64,000 bases of DNA. It comes from Flavobacterium terrisoli. GTDB lineage: Bacteria > Bacteroidota > Bacteroidia > Flavobacteriales > Flavobacteriaceae. The notes beneath the pieces were generated by a model, which did not search any database, was not told the origin of the DNA, and was given only the letters and a program-made list of their open reading frames with translations. The translations under genes were made by a program, and so were the position numbers. Positions within the stretch are counted from its first letter, which is position 1; every line of letters starts with the position of its first letter. Where the stretch lies: assembly GCF_030167905.1 (NCBI RefSeq), contig NZ_JARGNA010000004.1:124001-188000 (forward strand). The letters are read 5' to 3'. Below are positions 53,477 to 61,107 of the stretch, piece by piece.

Positions 53477-54202
53477 ATGGCACAGTGGCAGGAAAGAGCA
53501 GAACTTTTATTCAAAACTGAAGGGTTAAACAATTTAAAAAATGCCAACGTATTGGTCGTTGGACTTGGTGGTGTAGGTTCGTTTGCCGCAGAGTTTCTGG
53601 CTCGTGCAGGCGTGGGCAACATGACCATTGTCGATGGTGATGTTGTCGATATTACCAATGTAAACCGTCAATTACCGGCGTTGCATTCTACCGTTGGGAT
53701 GCCCAAAGTGCACATAGTAGGCGACAGGCTGATGGATATCAACCCGGAGCTCAACTTAACCCGTTTGGAGGAATTCCTTTCTCCGGAACGTGCCTTTGAA
53801 TTGGTTACACCCGACTTTGATTATGTGTTGGATTGCATTGACAGTGTAACACCCAAACTGAACTTATTGATTGCTTCCAAACGTAAAAAAGTAAAAGTCA
53901 TCAGCAGTATGGGCGCCGGCGGAAAGTACGAAGCCAGCAAAGTAAAAGTGCGCGACATCAGCCGTACAGAATATTGCCCATTGGCCAAAAACATGCGCAG
54001 GCGTTTGAAAGAACATAAAATATCAAAAGGAATCAAGGCAGTTTTCTCAACTGAAATGCCAGATGAAACCAGCGTAAAGCTAACCGATGGGAAAAACTAT
54101 AAAAAGTCGTTTTACGGAACCAACAGTTGGATGCCTTGCCTTTTCGGATTACACGCCGCTGAAACGGTAGTGAAATACCTGCTTAAAAAAGAAAAACACT
54201 AA
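53477..54202 (+). CDS. tcdA: tRNA threonylcarbamoyladenosine dehydratase
   Basis: 241 residues of the ThiF/E1-like adenylating fold. The nucleotide site VVGLGGVGSFAAEFLARAGV is followed by DGDVVDITNVNRQLPAL, LDCIDSVTPKLNLL and SSMGAGGKYEASKVKV, as in TcdA/CsdL, which cyclises t6A37 in tRNAs. Two typical ThiF zinc cysteines are not seen, which also fits TcdA. The next gene begins 1 bp later. Confidence 0.9.
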   Translation: MAQWQERAELLFKTEGLNNLKNANVLVVGLGGVGSFAAEFLARAGVGNMTIVDGDVVDITNVNRQLPALHSTVGMPKVHIVGDRLMDINPELNLTRLEEFLSPERAFELVTPDFDYVLDCIDSVTPKLNLLIASKRKKVKVISSMGAGGKYEASKVKVRDISRTEYCPLAKNMRRRLKEHKISKGIKAVFSTEMPDETSVKLTDGKNYKKSFYGTNSWMPCLFGLHAAETVVKYLLKKEKH

Positions 54203-54203
54203 G

Positions 54204-54707
54204 ATGTCAACTGCCGAAAGACCTCTGATAAAGCTACAGCTAACCATTACCGATAAGATTCTGGAAGTTGTTGGTTTATTAGTACTGCTGGGCTTTTGGT
54301 TTTTTATGTTATCCCATTATACTCAATTGCCGGATATTATTCCAACGCACTTTGGCGGTGGAGGAAAACCCGATGGTTACGGCAGTAAATGGACCATTAT
54401 TATGTTGCCGATTGTAGGTACTTTGCTTTACACGGGGTTGACCATAGTTTCGAGATTTCCACATAAATTCAATTATACCGCTACCATTACCCAAGCCAAT
54501 GCCGAAAAGCAATACAGCATCATGGTTCGCATGATCCGCGTAATGAAAACAATGGTGCTTTTGACATTTTTCGTACTGGATTATCAAACCACACAAATTG
54601 CTTTGGGTTTGCCTGATATATTTGGCAACTGGTTTTTGTTTTTGCTTTTTGCCATGATATTTGTCCCATTATTCTATTTTCTTATTCAATCCTCAAAAAA
54701 CTCATAA
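54204..54707 (+). CDS. DUF1648 membrane protein
   Basis: 167 residues with about four membrane helices. The DUF1648 signature is LPDIIPTHFGGGGKPDGYGSK, placed after the first helix. Related domains occur in SdpI-like immunity/signalling proteins and in stand-alone membrane proteins of unknown role. It lies 1 bp after tcdA and 1 bp before the HAD gene, so the three are probably one operon. Confidence 0.85.
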   Translation: MSTAERPLIKLQLTITDKILEVVGLLVLLGFWFFMLSHYTQLPDIIPTHFGGGGKPDGYGSKWTIIMLPIVGTLLYTGLTIVSRFPHKFNYTATITQANAEKQYSIMVRMIRVMKTMVLLTFFVLDYQTTQIALGLPDIFGNWFLFLLFAMIFVPLFYFLIQSSKNS

Positions 54708-54708
54708 A

Positions 54709-55371
54709 TTGATACAAACTGTAATCTTCGATATGGATGGTGTAATTGTAGATACCGAACCGGTACACCATTTTGCCTACAACGAGCAATTCAAACAACT
54801 GGGCATTGATATTTCTCCCGAAATGTATGCGTCCTTTACAGGGAATTCTACCAAGAACATCTTTGAACGACTGAAGGCCGAATTTAATTTGGAACAGGAA
54901 GTAGAAGCTTTGGTACAAACCAAGCGCAATCTGTTCAATGATGCTTTTGATAAAAAAGAAGATTTATTTTTATTGGATGGCGTAGAAGATTTAATCAAGG
55001 AATTGCACAGCAAAGGCATGCAGTTGGTTTTGGCTTCGTCTTCGGCTAAAGTGACCATCAACAGGATTTTCAATCGTTTTAATCTGCACCAATACTTTTC
55101 ACATATCGTTTCGGGAGAAGACTTTCCGAAGTCCAAACCACATCCGGCTATTTTTGAACATGCCGCTTTTTTAGCACAAACTCCGGTAAACAATTGCATC
55201 GTTATTGAAGACAGTACCAATGGTGTTTTAGCAGCTAAAGCTGCCGGTATTTACTGTGTAGGCTATGACAGCTTTCATTCAAAGATGCAGGATTATTCTA
55301 AAGCAGATAAAGTGATTACCGATTTTAACCAACTGAACTATGACATCATCAGGAACATAAAAAATCAGTAG
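54709..55371 (+). CDS. HAD family hydrolase, beta-phosphoglucomutase-like
   Basis: About 220 residues. The TTG at 54709 is taken as start because it directly precedes the first strand (IQTVIFDMDGVIVDTEPVH) and leaves no overlap; a TTG at 54661 would overlap DUF1648 by 47 bp. HAD motifs: DMDGV with both Asp residues, VLASSSAK, SKPHPAIFEHA and VIEDSTNGVLAAKAAG. It resembles sugar-phosphate phosphatases or mutases of subfamily IA. A terminator follows. Confidence 0.9.
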   Translation: MIQTVIFDMDGVIVDTEPVHHFAYNEQFKQLGIDISPEMYASFTGNSTKNIFERLKAEFNLEQEVEALVQTKRNLFNDAFDKKEDLFLLDGVEDLIKELHSKGMQLVLASSSAKVTINRIFNRFNLHQYFSHIVSGEDFPKSKPHPAIFEHAAFLAQTPVNNCIVIEDSTNGVLAAKAAGIYCVGYDSFHSKMQDYSKADKVITDFNQLNYDIIRNIKNQ

Positions 55372-55384
55372 CTTTAGGAAATAA

Positions 55385-55412
55385 AAAAGCCGGTTTAAAT
55401 GCCGGCTTTTTT
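55385..55412. terminator. Bidirectional intrinsic terminator
   Basis: AAAAGCCGG - TTTAAATG - CCGGCTTTT with flanking A and T tracts, between converging genes. Confidence 0.8.
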
Positions 55413-55414
55413 TA

Positions 55415-55642
55415 TTATTTTTTGATTTCTACATCAACGTCTTTACTGTCAACGTCAACTCCATCATTACTTATTTTTACTGAAGTACCGTCTTTTTCTT
55501 CAACAGTATCTTTTACTACTACTGTATCAGTAGTGACTGTATTTGTTTCAATAGTTTCAGTAGTTTTCTCTACTTTTTTTTCACAGGAAGACAAGGCAAA
55601 AAATAACGTCAATCCTACAATCAAACTGAGCTTTTTACTCAT
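55415..55642 (-). CDS. Small lipoprotein
   Basis: 75 residues from the ATG at 55642 (MSKKLSLIVGLTLFFALSSC). It has a lipoprotein signal with lipid Cys in SSCEKK, followed by a low-complexity Thr/Val/Asp/Lys chain (TVTTDTVVVKDTVEEKDG) and no fold that can be named. An in-frame start 25 codons upstream is rejected because it gives no signal peptide. Similar short Thr/Asp-rich lipoproteins are common in flavobacteria. Confidence 0.7.
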   Translation of the reverse strand: MSKKLSLIVGLTLFFALSSCEKKVEKTTETIETNTVTTDTVVVKDTVEEKDGTSVKISNDGVDVDSKDVDVEIKK

Positions 55643-55775
55643 GGTTTTAAAATTGTTTTTCGGGTATTCGTGACCCGAGCCTAAAAGGCGAACGGATGAA
55701 ATAATCTTCGATTTCATAATATATGGTTTTAAAGTTTAAGTAAAGGTAAACCACTGCTTCAATTCGTATGTTACA

Positions 55776-57062
55776 TTATTCCAATGCTTTCTTATAGATT
55801 TTCAGGCAATTATCACGTGCTGTTGCATGATCCACAATTGGCTCGGGATAGTCAGAAGTATTCAATTCAGGGATCCATTTTTTGATGTAAGCTAAATCTT
55901 TGTCAAATTTCTTAATCTGCTCAGTTGGATTAAAGATCCTGAAATAGGGCGCAGCATCCACACCGCTTCCGGCAGCCCATTGCCAGTTGCCCACATTGCT
56001 GGCTTGTTCGTAATCCAAGAGTTTTGAGGCAAAATAAGTTTCGCCCCAGCGCCAGTCAATTAATAAATGTTTGCATAAAAAACTCGCCACTATCATGCGC
56101 ACCCGATTGTGCATATGACCGGTTGTGTTTAGTTCGCGCATTCCAGCATCTACAAAAGGATATCCAGTTTGGCCATCACACCATTTTTGGAACAACGTTT
56201 CATCATTACGCCATTGGATTTCGTCATATTTGGGCCTGAAGCTTTTATGGATGGTATGAGGGAAATGCCAAAGAATCTGCATAAAGAACTCACGCCAAAT
56301 GAGTTCCTTGAGAAAAGTTTCGTTTTTACTTTCCGCTGCTTTGATTACCATCTGCCGAATGGAAACCACTCCAAAACGCAGATAGATTCCAAGATGCGAC
56401 GTTTTATCGATAGCCGGAAAGTTGCGTGTGGCTTCATAATTATCGATTAAATCATTAGAGATGTCATAAGGTGGTACTTTGATTTCTGAAGGTTTGAATC
56501 CGATGGCAGACAAAGTCAGAAAAGGATAGGAGTGAACCGTTATTTTTTCTAAGTAATCTTCTGAATTGTAATTGACTAACTTAAGTTTGTTAAAGTGTTC
56601 TTTCCACTTATTTGAATACGGAGTATAAACCACATAAGGTGTTCCATCCTCTTTGACCACTTCACTTTTTTCAAAAATGACCTGGTCTTTGCTCGTCTTG
56701 AATTCAATATCGTATTCGCTGAACAAATGGTACAATTCCAAATCGCGTTTGCGGGCATAAGGTTCGTAATCGTGATTGGTGTAAACGGTTGTGATTTGGT
56801 TCTCGGTTAGTATTTTATTGAAGACTTCAAAAGGATCACCATAGAAAACCGCCAATGATTTGCCAACGCTTTTCAGTTGATTTTGAATCTTGCTCAGTTG
56901 CTGATGGATAAAAGTAACACGGGCATCATCTTTGGGCAATTGTGAAAGAATGTTTTCGTCAAAAATAAAAATAGGCAAGACTTCATCACCACTTTTCAGC
57001 GCATGAAAAAATCCAACATTGTCTTCTAATCGCAAATCGCGTCTAAACCAAAAAATATTCAT
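55776..57062 (-). CDS. phrB: Cryptochrome/DNA photolyase
   Basis: 428 residues. N-terminal Rossmann domain starts NIFWFRRDLRLEDNVGFFHA. The FAD-binding C-domain carries WREFFMQILWHFP, WCDGQTGYPFVDAGMREL, TGHMHNRVRMIVASFL and NVGNWQWAAGSGVDAAPYFRIF (shown in parts). It should repair UV-made cyclobutane dimers with blue light; the antenna cofactor is not readable. It is the last gene of an SRPBCC-SDR-photolyase operon, 9 bp after the SDR gene. Confidence 0.93.
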   Translation of the reverse strand: MNIFWFRRDLRLEDNVGFFHALKSGDEVLPIFIFDENILSQLPKDDARVTFIHQQLSKIQNQLKSVGKSLAVFYGDPFEVFNKILTENQITTVYTNHDYEPYARKRDLELYHLFSEYDIEFKTSKDQVIFEKSEVVKEDGTPYVVYTPYSNKWKEHFNKLKLVNYNSEDYLEKITVHSYPFLTLSAIGFKPSEIKVPPYDISNDLIDNYEATRNFPAIDKTSHLGIYLRFGVVSIRQMVIKAAESKNETFLKELIWREFFMQILWHFPHTIHKSFRPKYDEIQWRNDETLFQKWCDGQTGYPFVDAGMRELNTTGHMHNRVRMIVASFLCKHLLIDWRWGETYFASKLLDYEQASNVGNWQWAAGSGVDAAPYFRIFNPTEQIKKFDKDLAYIKKWIPELNTSDYPEPIVDHATARDNCLKIYKKALE

Positions 57063-57071
57063 ATCGTAAAT

Positions 57072-57770
57072 TTAGGCATTAACCAATAAAGTTGACATTC
57101 CGCCGTCAACATGAAATACCTGTCCGGAAACCCAACTGCTATTATCTCCCAATAGAAACACGGCCATTTGTGCCATGTCATTGGGTGTGCCGACACGTTT
57201 TAAAGGGTGCCGCTGTGCTGACTTTTCTTTTTTCTCCTCATTGCTCAAAAACTTTTCTGCTAATGGCGTATCGGTTAGTGATGGTGCAATTACATTCACT
57301 CTTATTTTTGGAGCATATTCAGCGGCTAATGCTTTGGCAAAACCTTCAATCGCGCCTTTGGAAGCAGCCACACTGGTGTGAAAAGGCATTCCCATACTGG
57401 CGGCAACCGAACTAAATAATACAATACTAGATTGTTCAGCAGCAGTCAGATTGGGTAAAACTGTTTGAATGACTTTGATCAAACTGATAAAATTGATTTG
57501 CAAATCGCTTTCAAAAGCTTCGGGCTTTAAGCCACGAAACGGTCGCAGGTTAATACTGCCGGGGCAATACACCAAACCATGAATCACTTCAGGTAATTTT
57601 GAAGTGTCTAATATGTCTGTAGTAGCATCAAATAGGATGGAAGTAACATTCATTCCAGATAACCCTTCATTGGTTCTTGATGCAACATAAATGTTGTTTT
57701 CGGATTGCAATGTTTTGGCTAAGGCTAAACCAATACCGTAGGAACCGCCAATTAATAGTATGTTTTTCAT
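57072..57770 (-). CDS. Short-chain dehydrogenase-like protein lacking the usual Tyr
   Basis: 232 residues, SDR fold. Cofactor loop LIGGSYGIGLALAKTL, then VYCPGSINLRPF and the Ser in VLFSSVAASMG. The active-site YxxxK would end at Lys138 (HTSVAASKGAIEG), but the Tyr position holds Val134. The rest (YAPKIRVNVIAPSLTDTP) is conventional. It may use another residue or act non-catalytically. It abuts the SRPBCC gene stop directly. Confidence 0.88.
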   Translation of the reverse strand: MKNILLIGGSYGIGLALAKTLQSENNIYVASRTNEGLSGMNVTSILFDATTDILDTSKLPEVIHGLVYCPGSINLRPFRGLKPEAFESDLQINFISLIKVIQTVLPNLTAAEQSSIVLFSSVAASMGMPFHTSVAASKGAIEGFAKALAAEYAPKIRVNVIAPSLTDTPLAEKFLSNEEKKEKSAQRHPLKRVGTPNDMAQMAVFLLGDNSSWVSGQVFHVDGGMSTLLVNA

Positions 57771-58241
57771 TTATTCTGCTTTATATTCCCCAAAAATTTC
57801 GATAAGTTTCATTTTTCGGAAGTAGAAGATTTCCTTAAGTTTTGGTTTGACCAAAAAAGGATGCACCAATTGTCCTAGGATTCCCATTGGGACTTTATAA
57901 TCAACTATATCTTCCATTTCCACACCACCGGGAATTTCTTTTAGAAAATGCTTGTGGTGCCAAAGCGCATAAGGTCCGAACCGTTGTTCGTCAACAAAAT
58001 ATTTCTTGTCCTGAACATGGGTTATTTCGGTCACCCATTTTATTGGAATGCCCAAAACCGGTGTGACGATGTATTGAATGATTTGCCCCGCAAACATTGG
58101 TTTATCATCACCTGAAAGCGTTTTAAATCCCATATAATCCGGAGTAATGGTCTTGAGATTTTTTGGATTTGATAAAAATTCCCAAGCTTCTTCCAATGAC
58201 ACAGGAAGATTTTGTTTGGTGTGTAAGGTGTAAATCTTCAT
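57771..58241 (-). CDS. SRPBCC family ligand-binding protein
   Basis: 156 residues with the START-like/Coq10-type fold pattern: PVSLEEAWEFLSNPKNLKTI near the N-terminus, FAGQIIQY, EITHVQDKKYFVDEQRFGPY, LWHHKHFLKEIPGGVEMEDI, and a long C-terminal helix. Such proteins hold hydrophobic ligands. It is the first gene of the operon with the SDR and the photolyase, so a link to light stress or lipid/carotenoid chemistry is possible but unproven. Confidence 0.87.
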   Translation of the reverse strand: MKIYTLHTKQNLPVSLEEAWEFLSNPKNLKTITPDYMGFKTLSGDDKPMFAGQIIQYIVTPVLGIPIKWVTEITHVQDKKYFVDEQRFGPYALWHHKHFLKEIPGGVEMEDIVDYKVPMGILGQLVHPFLVKPKLKEIFYFRKMKLIEIFGEYKAE

Positions 58242-58347
58242 TCTATTTTCTTGTAAAGATACGAATTGTTTAATATATATTAAAAAATGTTAAACAGTTT
58301 GATTTTTCATTTAAGTTTATATTAACATTTGAAAGCCGAACAATTTG

Positions 58348-58355
58348 TAATTTTG
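58348..58355 (+). promoter_or_regulatory. Candidate -7 element of the DUF2911 gene
   Basis: TAATTTTG matches TAnnTTTG, 20 bp before the ATG. A TTG at 58329-58331 lies 16 bp upstream, slightly short of the usual spacing. Confidence 0.45.
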
Positions 58356-58375
58356 GACAAACTAAAACAAACATT

Positions 58376-59224
58376 ATGAGAAAAATTATTTTTGCTTTGG
58401 CAGTATTGATTGCCAATTTTACGATTGAAGCTCAAGTAAAAACACCGGCACCAAGTCCGAAATCAACTTTGAATCAAGTCGTTGGTTTGACTGATGTGAC
58501 CATAGAATACTCAAGACCAAGTGCCAAAGGCAGAGCAGTTTTTGGTGATTTAGTTCCTTTTGGGAAATTATGGAGAACCGGTGCCAACCAAAATTCCATG
58601 ATTAGTTTCAGCGAAGATGTTGTGATTAAAGGCGCTACTTTGAAAAAAGGTAAATATGCTATTTTTACTACGCCAAAAGCAGACATGTGGGAAGTAATTT
58701 TTTATTCAGATACAGAGAATTGGGGTACTCCGGAAAACTGGGATGAGAATAAAGTCGCCTACAAAACCAACGTAGATCCGATTCTTTTAAACAACCATGT
58801 TGAAACTTTTACCTTAGGTATCAACAATGTAACCAATGACAGTGCGACGCTAGATATTTCATGGGAAAAAACAATGGTTTCTGTAAAGTTTGAAGTACCA
58901 ACTCAAAAAGCGGCTATGGCAAGCATCAATAAAGTATTGGCCGGTCCAACCGCCGGAGATTATTTTGCTTCGGCTCAATATTTCTATCAATCAGAAGGTG
59001 ATATGAACAAAGCTCTGGAATATGCAAATAAAGCTATTGCTTTAGCCAAAGAAGAAGTTCCTTTCTGGCATTTGAGATTGAAGTCTTTAATCCAGGCAAA
59101 ATTGGGCGATAAAACAGGAGCGGTAGCTACTGCAAAATTATCATTAGCCGGTGCTGAAAAAGCTAAAAATGGCGATTACATTAAAATGAACAACGACAGC
59201 ATCAAGGAATGGAGTAAAAAATAA
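58376..59224 (+). CDS. DUF2911 family secreted protein
   Basis: 282 residues with a signal peptide (MRKIIFALAVLIANFTIEAQ). DUF2911 features: STLNQVVGLTDVTIEYSRPS, AVFGDLVPFGKLWRTGANQN, KKGKYAIFTTP, YKTNVDPILLNNHVETF. The C-terminal ~90 residues look like a TPR-like helical pair (MNKALEYANKAIALAKEE). Members are periplasmic and of unknown function. A terminator follows. Confidence 0.92.
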   Translation: MRKIIFALAVLIANFTIEAQVKTPAPSPKSTLNQVVGLTDVTIEYSRPSAKGRAVFGDLVPFGKLWRTGANQNSMISFSEDVVIKGATLKKGKYAIFTTPKADMWEVIFYSDTENWGTPENWDENKVAYKTNVDPILLNNHVETFTLGINNVTNDSATLDISWEKTMVSVKFEVPTQKAAMASINKVLAGPTAGDYFASAQYFYQSEGDMNKALEYANKAIALAKEEVPFWHLRLKSLIQAKLGDKTGAVATAKLSLAGAEKAKNGDYIKMNNDSIKEWSKK

Positions 59225-59246
59225 TTTACTACAACAATATACAAAG

Positions 59247-59277
59247 CCACGAATTCAACAGAGTTCGTGGTTTTTTT
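59247..59277. terminator. Intrinsic terminator after the DUF2911 gene
   Basis: CCACGAATT / AGTTCGTGG stem (one mismatch) with TTTTTTT, overlapping the end of the converging symporter gene. Confidence 0.75.
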
Positions 59278-60997
59278 ATGCCATCACTTTTTGTTTGCCT
59301 TTCATCCCCAATTGCCATAGAATAGACAATACAACGGTTAATGAAGCACCTATGAAATTCAACCACAAGTAGCCCAGTTTTTCCTGTCCGGTCGGGTAGA
59401 TGTGAATGAAATTATAATAAATCAAGATGATGGTCGTCTGGCTGATGACTGCACTGTAGAAAATTGCATTGGCTCTGACGAACTTGACATAGAATCCAAC
59501 GAGGAAAACCCCCAGAACCGTTCCGTAGAAAATAGAACCAACAATGTTTACCAACTGAATCAGGTTTTCAAAAAGCGTTCCTACACAGGCAAAAAGTATG
59601 GCAATTACACCCCAAAGCAGGGTAAAAGCTTTGGTCGCATTTACAAAATGTCTTTCCGATTTGTTGCCGGTAACATTTCGCTTGTAGATATCAATCGCTG
59701 TGGTTGAAGCTAATGCGGTCAATCCCGAAGCGGAAGATGACATCGCAGCCGATAGGATTACGGCCAGCAATAATCCGATTAAACCGGAAGGCAGATAGTT
59801 CAGGATAAAATAAATAAACACATAATCCTTATCATTGGTTTCTGCCTTGCTGTCTACTTTGGCGATGATTTCTTTTGCCTGATCGTGTAAATCTTTTTCT
59901 TTTCCTGAAAGCGATATCAATTTTTGACGGAGAATTGGATTGTCATAATTCTGATTCAAATGGTCAATATACAACAGGTTAAACTCTTTTTTTTCTTCGG
60001 ACAATTGCGTTAGCTGTTTCTCCAAAGAATTGTATTGTTCGGCATAAACTGACTTTTCAACAGCTACTTTATTGATTGGATTAAAATGCAGCGGCACCGG
60101 ATTGAATTGGAAAAAGACAAAAACCATTACACCGGTCAATAGGATAAAGAACTGCATTGGCACTTTTAAAAAGCCGTTCATGATTAATCCCATTTGGCTT
60201 TCCCGGTCTGATTTTCCGGATAAATAGCGCCCAACCTGCGACTGATCGGTTCCAAAGTAAGATAACATCAGAAAGAAACCACCAGTAATGCCACTCCAAA
60301 AGGTATAACGATTTTCGGGATCAACCGAAAAATCAAGAATATTCATTTTGTCATTGGCACCCGCAATATGCATCGCATTGGAGAATGTCATATCATTGGG
60401 CAACAAATGAAGAATCAGGAAGAACGTGATAAACATACCGCTCATGATGATAAACATCTGCTGTTTTTGCGTCACGTTAACCGCTTTGGTTCCACCGACA
60501 AAAGTGTAGATGATAACCAATATTCCGATGATAACGTTGAGCAATGTCAGGTTCCAACCTAAGATGGAAGATAATATAATCGCCGGAGCATAAATCGTCA
60601 AACCGGTTCCTAATCCACGCTGGATTAAGAATAAAACGGCGGTAAACGAACGTGTTTTTAAATCAAATCGCTGCTCTAAATATTCATAAGCGGTAAAGAC
60701 TTTGAGTCGGTGATAAATGGGAATAAAAGTCATGGAAATCACGACCATGGCTATCGGTAAACCAAAATAGAACTGTACAAATCCCATTCCGTCATGATAG
60801 GCCTGACCCGGAGTTGAAAGGAAAGTAATCGCGCTGGCTTGCGTCGCCATGACAGAAAGACCAACAGTCCACCAAGGCGTTTCTTTGTTGCCTAAAATGT
60901 ATTCTTCCACATTGGCGCTTCCTTTGGTTTTATACACCCCGTAGAAAACAATAAATAGCAGCGTTACCGATAATACAATCCAGTCGAGTTGTTGCAT
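59276..60997 (-). CDS. Sodium:solute symporter (SSS family)
   Basis: 573 residues with about 13 membrane helices. SSS-type marks: NVEEYILGNKETPWWTVGLS, SVMATQASAITFLSTPGQAY, the sodium-site GTDQSQVGRYLS, and SAAMSSSASGLTALASTTAI, followed by a typical intracellular tail. A large loop with a charged helix (EKQLTQLSEEKKEFNLLY) is inserted. Substrate is unknown: sugars, amino acids or carboxylates are all possible. A 35-residue membrane protein gene sits 1 bp upstream of its start. Confidence 0.93.
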   Translation of the reverse strand: MQQLDWIVLSVTLLFIVFYGVYKTKGSANVEEYILGNKETPWWTVGLSVMATQASAITFLSTPGQAYHDGMGFVQFYFGLPIAMVVISMTFIPIYHRLKVFTAYEYLEQRFDLKTRSFTAVLFLIQRGLGTGLTIYAPAIILSSILGWNLTLLNVIIGILVIIYTFVGGTKAVNVTQKQQMFIIMSGMFITFFLILHLLPNDMTFSNAMHIAGANDKMNILDFSVDPENRYTFWSGITGGFFLMLSYFGTDQSQVGRYLSGKSDRESQMGLIMNGFLKVPMQFFILLTGVMVFVFFQFNPVPLHFNPINKVAVEKSVYAEQYNSLEKQLTQLSEEKKEFNLLYIDHLNQNYDNPILRQKLISLSGKEKDLHDQAKEIIAKVDSKAETNDKDYVFIYFILNYLPSGLIGLLLAVILSAAMSSSASGLTALASTTAIDIYKRNVTGNKSERHFVNATKAFTLLWGVIAILFACVGTLFENLIQLVNIVGSIFYGTVLGVFLVGFYVKFVRANAIFYSAVISQTTIILIYYNFIHIYPTGQEKLGYLWLNFIGASLTVVLSILWQLGMKGKQKVMA

Positions 60998-60998
60998 G

Positions 60999-61106
60999 TT
61001 AGAAGAATAATTGCATTAGTATGAAAAAGACAATGATATAAATAGCATTGACGATCAATACCCAAGTATAACTATTTTTCCACGTTGATTTTTTTTCTGA
61101 TTCCAT
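60999..61106 (-). CDS. 35-residue single-helix membrane protein next to the symporter
   Basis: ATG 61104-61106 to TAA 60999-61001. The protein is MESEKKSTWKNSYTWVLIVN followed by AIYIIVFFILMQLFF. It has a short charged cytosolic start and one hydrophobic helix. The stop is 1 bp from the symporter ATG and the start 1 bp from the PIG-L stop, which shows a tightly packed operon. It is probably a small partner or stabiliser of the symporter; that role is inferred from position. Confidence 0.7.
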   Translation of the reverse strand: MESEKKSTWKNSYTWVLIVNAIYIIVFFILMQLFF

Positions 61107-61107
61107 A

